Below, in pieces: positions 7,098 through 13,488 of a DNA stretch of 14,078 nucleotides. Origin of the DNA: a bacterium (GTDB lineage Bacteria; Bacillota; Clostridia; Oscillospirales; Acutalibacteraceae); NCBI GenBank assembly GCA_020626545.1, contig JAHKZS010000134.1, positions 1 to 14,078 on the forward strand, written 5' to 3'. Every line of letters starts with the position of its first letter. The first letter of the stretch is position 1. The translations under genes and the position numbers were made by a program. A model generated the notes under the pieces. It was not told where the DNA came from and searched no databases. It saw only the letters and a program-made list of their open reading frames with translations.

Positions 7098-8000
7098 TTA
7101 AATATCGAGCGCCTCAAGGTCTGAGATATTCTCGACCTTTACGGCTTTTATTTCCTTATTAATTCTGCCTGTTAAACCTGTAAGTGTTTTTCCGACGCCG
7201 ACTTCAATAATAGTATCTACTCCCTCACTCGTGAGGTTTTCGATAATACTCTGCCAGCGTACAGGATTCTCGACTTGAGCTTTTACGAGCGCTTTGTAAT
7301 CGCCCTCGTAGGGCTTAGCGGTATAGTTGGAATACACTGGGATTTCGGGAGCGTTAAACTCAACCGAGTTCATATATTCCATCAGTCCGTCAGCCGCCTC
7401 AGCCATAAACGGAGAATGGAACGCTCCGCTTACCGCGAGCCTCTTAGCTCTGCCCTTTTCAGCCGAAAACGCTTCGACTAAAGCGTCGACGTTTTCTTCC
7501 TTGGTAGCGACTACCGTCTGAGCTGGGCTGTTGTAGTTTACCGGATATGTATCGGAAAACTTAGAGCAGATTTCCTCGATTTTATCGGCGGGAAGTTTCA
7601 GAACCGCGAGCATCGCTCCGGGGTTAGCCTTAGCAGCCTTATCCATAAGCTCTCCTCGTTTACAAACGAGCTTAAAGGCTTCCTCGTCGCTGAGCATTCC
7701 CGAGAACGCCAGCGCGGCAATTTCTCCGAGCGAAAAGCCCGCGACATAATCGGGCTTAATACCCTTTTCGACTACAGCTCTAGCCGCTGCTAAATCAGCC
7801 GTAAACACACACGGTTGAGTATTTACGGTAACGGAAAGCTCCTCTTTAGTACCTTCGAAGCACTGAGCGGAAGTTCCTTTACGGATACTGTCCGCCATAT
7901 CAAAAACAGCCTTAGCCGCTTTAGAATTATCGTAAAGCTCTTTACCCATTCCTGTGTACTGAGCTCCCTGTCCTGAGAAAACAAAGGCTATTTTACCCAT
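7098..8000 (-). CDS. fabD: Malonyl-CoA:ACP transacylase
   Basis: FabD moves malonyl groups from CoA to acyl carrier protein, supplying FabF. The 300 residues contain FVFSGQGAQYTGMGKELYD near the N-terminus, the nucleophile elbow GFSLGE with Ser90, Arg115, and the catalytic His195 in SGAFHSPFM. The elbow has Phe where E. coli has His (GHSLGE); this position varies in the family. Near the C-terminus EVGVGKTLTGL matches the usual EVGPGKTLTGL. The start ATG at 8000 lies inside fabK (13-nt overlap in another frame) with only a poor ribosome binding site, so translation is probably coupled to fabK. Confidence 0.95.
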   Translation of the reverse strand: MGKIAFVFSGQGAQYTGMGKELYDNSKAAKAVFDMADSIRKGTSAQCFEGTKEELSVTVNTQPCVFTADLAAARAVVEKGIKPDYVAGFSLGEIAALAFSGMLSDEEAFKLVCKRGELMDKAAKANPGAMLAVLKLPADKIEEICSKFSDTYPVNYNSPAQTVVATKEENVDALVEAFSAEKGRAKRLAVSGAFHSPFMAEAADGLMEYMNSVEFNAPEIPVYSNYTAKPYEGDYKALVKAQVENPVRWQSIIENLTSEGVDTIIEVGVGKTLTGLTGRINKEIKAVKVENISDLEALDI

Positions 8001-8938
8001 TTTTCCGCACCGCCTAATACTTCCTCCGCCTTAGTGAATAAATCCACGATTATATCTCTGGCGGGTTCTTCCTTAGTTACCATAGACGCGACCTGACCCG
8101 CAAGTACGCAACCGTTTTTAACGTCGCCCTCTCTCGCGGCAAGTCGAAGTACGCCCGCGCCCTTAGCTTCGAGTTCTTCGTCGGAATAAGTGGTCGAGTC
8201 GTATTCCATCTTAGTATACTCACGGGTATAACTTCCCTTAATACAACGGACAGGATGTCCTAAGCGTTTACCTGTAACTACGGTATCTATATCTTTAGCT
8301 TTTAAAATTTTATCTTTATACTCCTGAGAGATTGTACATTCCTTAGCAACCAAGAAACGCGTACCGACCTGAACGCCCGAAGCGCCGAGCATAAAGCAAG
8401 CCGCTACCTGTCGTCCGTCAGCGATACCGCCCGCGGCGATAACGGGGATATTTACAGCGTCTACAACCTGGGGTACGAGCGCCATTGTGGTTAAATCGCC
8501 CACGTGGCCGCCGCTCTCTCCGCCCTCGGCGATAACGGCGAAAGCTCCGAGCTTTTCCATTCTTCTCGCCAAAGCGGTAGACGGTACAACGGGTATAACC
8601 TTAATTCCCGCGCCGGTCCATTTATCCATATATTTACCGGGATTGCCCGCGCCTGTGGTAACAACTTTAATTCCTTCCTCGACAACGACGTCGGCAACCT
8701 CGTCGGCAAAAGGACTCATCAGCATAATATTTACGCCGAAAGGCTTATCGGTAAGCTCTTTACACTTTTTAATCTCGGCGCGGAGCTGTTCTCCGTTAGA
8801 GTTCATAGCCGCGATAATACCGAGTCCGCCGGCATTACTTACACCCGCCGCCAAAGAAGCGTCGGCCACCCAAGCCATACCTCCCTGAAAGATAGGAAAT
8901 TCTAAATTAAGTTGTTCGTTAATTACGGTTGAAATCAT
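7988..8938 (-). CDS. fabK: Enoyl-ACP reductase II (FMN-dependent)
   Basis: FabK reduces trans-2-enoyl-ACP to acyl-ACP with NAD(P)H and FMN. It is a TIM-barrel flavoprotein of the nitronate monooxygenase/FabK family, unrelated to FabI. The 316 residues start with LEFPIFQGGMAWVADA-type sequence, contain AEGGESGGHVG with His145 at the position of the active-site His of the pneumococcal enzyme (His144), and have the phosphate-binding AAGGIADGRQ and GASGVQVGTRF segments. AAGGGGG lies about 8 nt before the ATG at 8938. It is the first enzyme gene of the operon. A 23-codon leader frame ends in TAATG on its start codon. The alternative name 2-nitropropane dioxygenase-like is less likely given the fab context. 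Confidence 0.93.
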   Translation of the reverse strand: MISTVINEQLNLEFPIFQGGMAWVADASLAAGVSNAGGLGIIAAMNSNGEQLRAEIKKCKELTDKPFGVNIMLMSPFADEVADVVVEEGIKVVTTGAGNPGKYMDKWTGAGIKVIPVVPSTALARRMEKLGAFAVIAEGGESGGHVGDLTTMALVPQVVDAVNIPVIAAGGIADGRQVAACFMLGASGVQVGTRFLVAKECTISQEYKDKILKAKDIDTVVTGKRLGHPVRCIKGSYTREYTKMEYDSTTYSDEELEAKGAGVLRLAAREGDVKNGCVLAGQVASMVTKEEPARDIIVDLFTKAEEVLGGAEKWVK

Positions 8939-9009
8939 TATGTATCCCCCTTTTTAAGAATAATAATCCTAACAATAAAGGCGCGCTTTGCGCGCATTTC
9001 GATACTCAT
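8936..9009 (-). other. Possible 23-codon upstream reading frame coupled to fabK
   Basis: A frame opening at ATG 9009 runs 23 codons through the GC hairpin of the leader and ends with TAA at 8938-8940, overlapping the fabK ATG as TAATG. The predicted peptide is basic and Ile-rich. Its ribosome binding site is poor (GAG only 2 nt upstream), so translation is doubtful. The same TAATG junction joins accD and accA in this operon. Confidence 0.25.
8971..8999 (-). terminator. GC-rich hairpin in the fabK leader, possible attenuator
   Basis: On the minus strand GCGCGC (8990-8995), a 3-nt loop and GCGCGC (8981-8986) form a six-GC-pair stem. Past a one-base mismatch it is extended by three A-T pairs. 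The following tract CTTTATTGTT is U-rich but interrupted. It lies about 32 nt before the fabK ATG, inside the transcribed leader. It could be an attenuator for the operon or the terminator of the gene upstream. Confidence 0.5.
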
Positions 9010-9131
9010 AGCTCGTTGCCGCGCAACAGCAAACTTAGCTGAGAATAAAAATGTTGTTGCTTTATAGGAGCCTTTGCTATTGTTATTTTCAGTTATCTTG
9101 CAAATTTTTTACAGCGCTGCAAAGCAGTTTC

Positions 9132-9170
9132 CTATAAAGTAAAAGAGTACAAAATCTCATAGTAACTCAT
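9132..9170 (-). other. Possible 12-codon leader peptide
   Basis: A frame starting at ATG 9170, about 14 nt after the predicted transcription start, encodes 12 residues of which three are Tyr. Its stop (9132-9134) lies in the 5' arm of the 10-bp leader helix. The ribosome binding site is weak (AGAG). A frame this short can arise by chance. Confidence 0.18.
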
Positions 9171-9190
9171 AATAAACTCTATTCTTTATA

Positions 9191-9219
9191 ATTTTACTAT
9201 ATGTGTTGTAAATAGTCAA
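9191..9219 (-). promoter_or_regulatory. Sigma-A promoter of the fabK operon
   Basis: On the minus strand TTGACT (9214-9219), a 17-nt spacer and TAAAAT (9191-9196) match the vegetative consensus at five of six positions in each box. The predicted start is near 9184. The promoter lies about 40 nt after the stop of the upstream minus-strand gene, giving the operon its own transcription start. I see no convincing FapR or FabT operator around it. Confidence 0.7.
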
Positions 9220-9257
9220 TGATTATTTTTATACAAAGGGGGTTATATGCCTAAAAA

Positions 9258-9596
9258 TCAACTGCAAAAGTCCTCTAAAAGCGACCTGAGCTGTTTGTCG
9301 TTTTTTACTTTTATCCCTTTCTTAAGCAATTTTCTGTCGCCGTCGGGCAAGGTTGAGGCGAGAGTTTCGGTTATTCTAATAATTTTGCCGCTTTCTATAT
9401 CCTCGACAGCTATCTTTTTGTCTACAATTTTCACAACATATCTATCCGTTTTTTCAGCGGATTTCACAGTTTCAACCACATAGGGTTCGGCGGAGACGCG
9501 TTCGACGGCGCATTCAGGTTCTTTAGAATCCGCGATCATCGCTGCCGCGAATAAGCTGTAAACAATTACTCCCGTTATTATTATCATTTTCTTCAT
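9258..9596 (-). CDS. Small membrane-anchored protein with a BofC C-terminal-like domain
   Basis: The 112 residues begin MKKMIIITGVIVYSLFAAAM, a single N-terminal membrane anchor or signal segment, followed by an acidic extracytoplasmic part. Residues from about 53 to the end (YVVKIVDKKIAV, then STLPDGDRKLLKKGIKV and LRSLLEDF) resemble the BofC C-terminal-type domain found in small clostridial proteins: YVVKEYDGKIAVF, SLPEEDQ-x-LKKGI, LRRLLEDY. In Bacillus, BofC acts in the intermembrane space controlling SpoIVB during sporulation; whether this short protein does so is unknown. I chose the ATG at 9596, which has AGGAAG 7 nt upstream; an upstream in-frame ATG at 9617 lies before that site. It is divergent from the penicillin-binding protein and in tandem with the fab operon, with no clear terminator of its own. 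Confidence 0.7.
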   Translation of the reverse strand: MKKMIIITGVIVYSLFAAAMIADSKEPECAVERVSAEPYVVETVKSAEKTDRYVVKIVDKKIAVEDIESGKIIRITETLASTLPDGDRKLLKKGIKVKNDKQLRSLLEDFCS

Positions 9597-9646
9597 TTCA
9601 GCACTTCCTATGTCCAAAAAATAATTTTATACATAGTTTTATCCGA

Positions 9647-9675
9647 ATTATCGGTAATATACATACAATTTACAA
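9647..9675 (-). promoter_or_regulatory. Candidate promoter of the BofC-like gene
   Basis: TTGTAA (9670-9675), a 17-nt spacer and GATAAT (9647-9652) on the minus strand form a plausible sigma-A promoter about 50 nt before the gene. The -10 box lies in a small imperfect palindrome (CCGA-TAAT-TCGG, 9643-9654) that could be an operator. No sporulation-type (sigma-F/G) consensus was evident. Confidence 0.4.
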
Positions 9676-9727
9676 CATCACGCTTAAAAAAATCTCTATA
9701 TATAATGAAAAGAAAATTACTGTAAAA

Positions 9728-9758
9728 GGTTTATTTTTTTTCGCTTTTATGTTAAAAT
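9728..9758 (+). promoter_or_regulatory. Candidate promoter of the PBP-hom-lysC group
   Basis: TAAAAT at 9753-9758 is preceded by TGT (9750-9752), giving an extended -10 element. The -35 region is T-rich and weak (TTTATT at 9730-9735, 17-nt spacer). The leader would be about 60 nt. A perfect TATAAT at 9701-9706 lies further upstream but has no recognisable -35 box. Apart from these signals the divergent region 9597-9825 is AT-rich and otherwise empty. Confidence 0.4.
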
Positions 9759-9825
9759 GTTATGGAATAGTGTGTAAGTTTGTAAAAATGTATAGAAATT
9801 TAATATTTAATTAAGGAGAATTCCT

Positions 9826-12198
9826 ATGCGTGAAACAGATATAAGTAAATTTACGGGTAGAGAAAATAATAATATCGCACATGAAAACGGAGCGAAAAGA
9901 TGCTTAAAAGCTCTTGGCCGAATTCTTTTCACCCTGCTAATGGTACTGATTATTGCGGGAACGATTGTCGGCATATCGCTTTCGGTATATGTCGCGAAAA
10001 TCGCCTCAGAGCCCACAGGCATAAACCTCCGAGCTAAATCGGTAAATCAAACCAGCTTTATTTACGTTAAAAATAAAAAAGGTAAGTACAAAAAATATAA
10101 ATCTCTTTACTCATCCGAGAACAGAGTATGGGTTAACTTCAACGATATTCCCGAAAATATGAAGCGAGCTCAGATAGCTATCGAGGACAAGCGTTTTACC
10201 GAGCACCACGGTGTAGACCTTAACCGTACTTTCGGCGCTATCCTTCATCTCACCAGCGGTGATTCAAGCTACGGCGGATCCACATTAACCCAGCAGCTTA
10301 TAAAAAATATTTCGGACGACAACGAGGTTTCCTTAAACCGTAAGCTGAGGGAGATTATTAAAGCCCTGAAGCTTGAAACCGAATACACCAAGGACGAGAT
10401 TCTTGAGGCTTACTTAAACGTAGTTAACTACGGTAATAACTGCCAGGGAGTACAATCAGCGGCAAACCTTTATTTCGGAAAAAATATTCAAAAATGTTCG
10501 CTTGCCGAATGCGCGGCTATAGCGGGTATTACACAGAACCCGAGTAAATACAATCCGCTTTATCACCCCGAGAACAACAAAAAACGCCGTGAGCTTGTGC
10601 TTTCGGAAATGCTGGATCAAAAGATTATCACTAATCAGCAATACGACGAAGCTTTAAAAGAATCACAAAAGATGACGTTCGTCGGATTTAAAAAGAGCAA
10701 TAAGAAAAATATCGGAAGCAAAATCCAGAACTGGTATATGGACGAGCTTCAGAGAGATTTACAGGCAGACCTCGCCACATACTACAACATCAGCGAAAAG
10801 GCGGCTTCAAATAAGATATTTACCGAGGGACTTAAAATCTACTCCGCTATGGACAGAGAAACCCAGTCTTATCTTGAAAACGCGGCTAAAAATATCAACA
10901 CCTCTTACGACAAGGGTATGCAATGCGCGGCTACGATGATAGGTATGGACGGAGCGGTTATCGCGACAACAGGTTCCTCTCAGGAAAAAACCAAGAACCT
11001 CGTATTCGACAGAGCTACTCAGTCTGTACTACAGCCGGGTTCTTCGATTAAGCCCGTAGTAGTTTATCCATACGCTATAGAAAAAGGCAAGCTCAATTAC
11101 AGTTCGGTTGTAAAGGACGAAGCTCTTCCTAAATACAAAGTAGTAAACGGAGAGTATGTAGCGGGACCAAATAACTGGTACAGAAGTTATAAAGGAAATA
11201 TGCTTCTTCCCGACGCTATAGAGTGGTCGGCTAACGCGACCGCGGCTCAGGTTATGAATATGATAACTCCCGAAGCCGCTTACAACCAGGTAGTCACTCT
11301 CCAAGGTTTCGAACACCTCGACGTAAAAGACAAGAGCAACACCGGCGGACTTTCCATCGGCGGTCTTACAGGCGGAGTTACCGTAAGAGAAATGGCGGCT
11401 ACGTTTACTTATATGGGTAACGGCGGTAAATACTACAAGCCCTACACCTACTATTATGTAACCGATTCAGACGGCAACATAATTATAGACAACAGAGATG
11501 TAGTTCCTAAAACATCCTACTCCCCCGACACAGCTTATATAATGAACAGACTGCTTCATTACAATATAACCTACTGCGCTCATACCAACGCGGCTAACGC
11601 GAGAGTTGACGGATGGGATATTATAGGAAAAACAGGTACTACCGACTCCGATAAAGACTCGTGGTTCTGCGGATTAAGCCCTTACGCTTCTCTTGCGGTA
11701 TGGACAGGTTTCGACAGTCCGAGGACGATTTCGGGAACAGGTCAGCGAACAGCTACAGTACTGTTCAGCGACGTTATGGGTCATTACCTAAAGAATAAAG
11801 ATAAAAAAGAATATACTAAACCTGCCAATATTGTTAAGGCTAACTTCAACGCTTCCAACGGCAGTGTGTACAACGTCGGTCACGCGACAGACGGAAGATA
11901 CGTAGGTTATTACAACTCTAAAAAACTTCCGTCGGGAAGCTCATCGTACGTCGATTATTACGCCGGAAACAACTACGGTTATAACGATTATGACGATGAC
12001 GACGATGACTACTACTCAGGTTCGAATGATGACGGCGATGACGACGATGGCGGAGGCGGCAACAGCAGCCGAAGCAGTAACAGCGGTTCAAGTAATAATA
12101 ACAACAATAACAACAGCAACAGTAATAACAACGACGATTCCGGAGACGATGGCGGCGGAGACGGCGAAGATATTGTTGAAGACGAAGGAAATGAATAA
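9826..12198 (+). CDS. Class A penicillin-binding protein (glycosyltransferase and transpeptidase)
   Basis: This bifunctional enzyme polymerises lipid II and cross-links peptidoglycan outside the membrane. After a cytoplasmic N-terminus, residues 33-58 form one membrane anchor. The GT51 domain has EDKRFTEHHG (catalytic Glu120), GGSTLTQQ (150-157), the RK-x-RE block (172-176) and KDEILEAYLN (189-198). The transpeptidase domain has SxxK at Ser406-Lys409, SxN at 468-470 and KTGT at 602-605, so both activities look intact. From about residue 716 to 790 the tail is low-complexity Asp, Asn, Gly and Ser. AAGGAG lies 7 nt before the ATG at 9826; AGGA and TCCT around it could form a 4-bp hairpin that weakens initiation. 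It resembles PBP1a/PonA, but the paralogue cannot be told from the sequence. The homoserine dehydrogenase gene follows after 28 nt. Confidence 0.93.
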   Translation: MRETDISKFTGRENNNIAHENGAKRCLKALGRILFTLLMVLIIAGTIVGISLSVYVAKIASEPTGINLRAKSVNQTSFIYVKNKKGKYKKYKSLYSSENRVWVNFNDIPENMKRAQIAIEDKRFTEHHGVDLNRTFGAILHLTSGDSSYGGSTLTQQLIKNISDDNEVSLNRKLREIIKALKLETEYTKDEILEAYLNVVNYGNNCQGVQSAANLYFGKNIQKCSLAECAAIAGITQNPSKYNPLYHPENNKKRRELVLSEMLDQKIITNQQYDEALKESQKMTFVGFKKSNKKNIGSKIQNWYMDELQRDLQADLATYYNISEKAASNKIFTEGLKIYSAMDRETQSYLENAAKNINTSYDKGMQCAATMIGMDGAVIATTGSSQEKTKNLVFDRATQSVLQPGSSIKPVVVYPYAIEKGKLNYSSVVKDEALPKYKVVNGEYVAGPNNWYRSYKGNMLLPDAIEWSANATAAQVMNMITPEAAYNQVVTLQGFEHLDVKDKSNTGGLSIGGLTGGVTVREMAATFTYMGNGGKYYKPYTYYYVTDSDGNIIIDNRDVVPKTSYSPDTAYIMNRLLHYNITYCAHTNAANARVDGWDIIGKTGTTDSDKDSWFCGLSPYASLAVWTGFDSPRTISGTGQRTATVLFSDVMGHYLKNKDKKEYTKPANIVKANFNASNGSVYNVGHATDGRYVGYYNSKKLPSGSSSYVDYYAGNNYGYNDYDDDDDDYYSGSNDDGDDDDGGGGNSSRSSNSGSSNNNNNNNSNSNNNDDSGDDGGGDGEDIVEDEGNE
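11986..12183 (+). repeat. Triplet-rich low-complexity tract encoding the PBP tail
   Basis: About 200 bases are dominated by GAC/GAT, GGC/GGA, AGT/AGC and AAC/AAT codons, including runs of six Asp, seven Asn (residues 757-763) and four Gly. Synonymous codons are mixed, so it is not a perfect microsatellite. Its composition is unlike the neighbouring genes, and simple-sequence length variation is plausible. Confidence 0.75.
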
Positions 12199-12226
12199 GT
12201 TTTTCTTTTAAGAAAGGGTGGAATAA

Positions 12227-13450
12227 ATGATACAGGTAGCTATTATGGGACACGGAGTTGTAGGCTCAGGTGTCGCTAATATTATCACAACACATAAGAA
12301 AAAGCTCTTCGAGAGCTTAGGTGAAGAAATTTACATCAAAAAGATTTTAGATTTACGCGAGTTCCCGGACTCTCCTTTAGCGGATCGCTTTACTAAGGAC
12401 TTTAACGATATACTTAACGACGCTGAAATCCGAGTAGTAGCGGAAGTTATGGGCGGAATACATCCCGCTTACGACTTTACAAAGGATTTACTTAAAGCCG
12501 GTAAAAGCGTAGTTACTTCCAACAAGGAATTAGTCGCGGCTAAGGGCGCTGAGCTTATCGAGATAGCTAAAAACAACAACGCCAACTTCTTCTTTGAGGC
12601 GTCGGTAGGCGGCGGAATACCTATTCTCCGTCCTTTAGTACAGTGCTTAGTAGCTAATAATGTAAAAGAAATCGCCGGTATCTTAAACGGCACTACAAAC
12701 TTTATCCTCTCTAAGATGATCGACGAGGGTATGGAATTCGATACCGCTCTAAAGCTCGCTCAGGATTTAGGTTTCGCCGAGAGGAACCCCGAGGCTGACG
12801 TAGAAGGTCACGACGCTTGCAGAAAGATTTGTATCTTAGCGTCGCTCGCTTACGGAAAACATATTTATCCCGACAATATCCACACCGAAGGTATCACAAA
12901 AATCAGCCTGCGCGACGTTGCTTACGCGGCGGAGTACAAGAGCGTAATTAAGCTTATCGGCGACGTTAAGAAGCTCGATAACGGCAAGATTGATATTTAT
13001 GTAGCTCCTATGCTTATAGGCGAAAAGAGCCAACTCGCCAACATCAGCGACGAGTTCAACGGCATTATGGTACGCGGCGATTGTACCGATGACGTACTTT
13101 TCTACGGAAAGGGCGCGGGTTCATTACCGACCGCTTCGGCTGTAGTAGCCGATATTATAGACAGCTGTATGCATCTTAACGAAAGAAAATATATTTTCTG
13201 GGCAGACAGCAACAATGAGAGCGTTTTACCATATAATGAATCGAGGACAAGAATGTACCTCCGCTTAGACAGTCCCGAGGCTGAAGATATGGTTAACGAG
13301 ATTTTCGGCAACGTTTACGTTATAGCTAAAGATAAAGAGCTTGCCGTAGCTACCGACCTTATGACCATAGCCGATATCGAGAACAACATTCAGAAACTCG
13401 AGAGAAAGGGCGTTAAGGTTCTTTCCAAGATTAGAATAAGCGATTTATAA
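12227..13450 (+). CDS. hom: Homoserine dehydrogenase
   Basis: Hom reduces aspartate semialdehyde to homoserine with NAD(P)H, leading to threonine and methionine. The 407 residues show the Rossmann motif GHGVVGSG (8-15), SNKELVAAKG (98-107), the substrate-binding FEASVGGGIPI (123-133), LNGTTNFIL (153-161) and the catalytic ADVEGHDACRK (190-200); Asp196 and Lys200 correspond to the pair described in the yeast enzyme. The C-terminal portion (about 340-407) sits where Bacillus-type enzymes carry an ACT domain, but it is short and lacks the PG-V-L-x-x-I ligand motif. Threonine feedback may therefore be altered. AAAGGGTGG lies about 6 nt before the ATG. It follows the PBP gene by 28 nt without a terminator and precedes lysC by 38 nt. 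Confidence 0.93.
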   Translation: MIQVAIMGHGVVGSGVANIITTHKKKLFESLGEEIYIKKILDLREFPDSPLADRFTKDFNDILNDAEIRVVAEVMGGIHPAYDFTKDLLKAGKSVVTSNKELVAAKGAELIEIAKNNNANFFFEASVGGGIPILRPLVQCLVANNVKEIAGILNGTTNFILSKMIDEGMEFDTALKLAQDLGFAERNPEADVEGHDACRKICILASLAYGKHIYPDNIHTEGITKISLRDVAYAAEYKSVIKLIGDVKKLDNGKIDIYVAPMLIGEKSQLANISDEFNGIMVRGDCTDDVLFYGKGAGSLPTASAVVADIIDSCMHLNERKYIFWADSNNESVLPYNESRTRMYLRLDSPEAEDMVNEIFGNVYVIAKDKELAVATDLMTIADIENNIQKLERKGVKVLSKIRISDL

Positions 13451-13488
13451 TTCATTTAATAAATAGGTAATTTTAAAGGAGTAAAAAA

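Larger units (their letters stand above)
8939..9184 (-). ncRNA. Structured 5' leader of the fatty acid operon (candidate cis-regulatory RNA)
   Basis: About 246 nt separate the predicted transcription start (near 9184) from fabK. A perfect 10-bp helix pairs 9130-9139 with 9060-9069. It continues, after a 4-nt internal loop, into a second helix (9119-9124 with 9072-9077). Next, 9011-9030 forms a hairpin of 8 bp with one bulge. Its 5' arm can instead pair with 9055-9060, or 9020-9026 can pair over 7 bp with the 5' arm of the terminator-like hairpin (8988-8994). Such mutually exclusive pairings are typical of riboswitches and attenuators. I recognise no T-box or named riboswitch consensus. The stretch holds no sizeable gene. 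Confidence 0.5.

Noticed and set aside
8939..9184. T-box or known riboswitch upstream of fabK
   Set aside because: No T-box consensus (TGGNACCGCG-like) or other class consensus I know could be placed; only generic alternative helices were seen.
9180..9225. FapR or FabT operator at the fabK promoter
   Set aside because: No clear inverted repeat matching either consensus; short half-site resemblances only.
9247..9483. Plus-strand frame of 78 codons with a fine AAAGGGGG ribosome binding site
   Set aside because: Its Ser/Leu/Phe-rich composition is typical of a complement shadow, and it lies wholly antisense to the better supported BofC-like gene. The purine run may be coincidental.
12199..12226. 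Terminator between the PBP gene and hom
   Set aside because: Only a 4-bp CTTT/AAAG pairing is possible and it lies against the hom ribosome binding site.
11918..12253. Minus-strand frames rich in Cys/Tyr/Arg opposite the PBP tail
   Set aside because: They are complements of the GAY/AAY triplet tract and have no protein-like composition.
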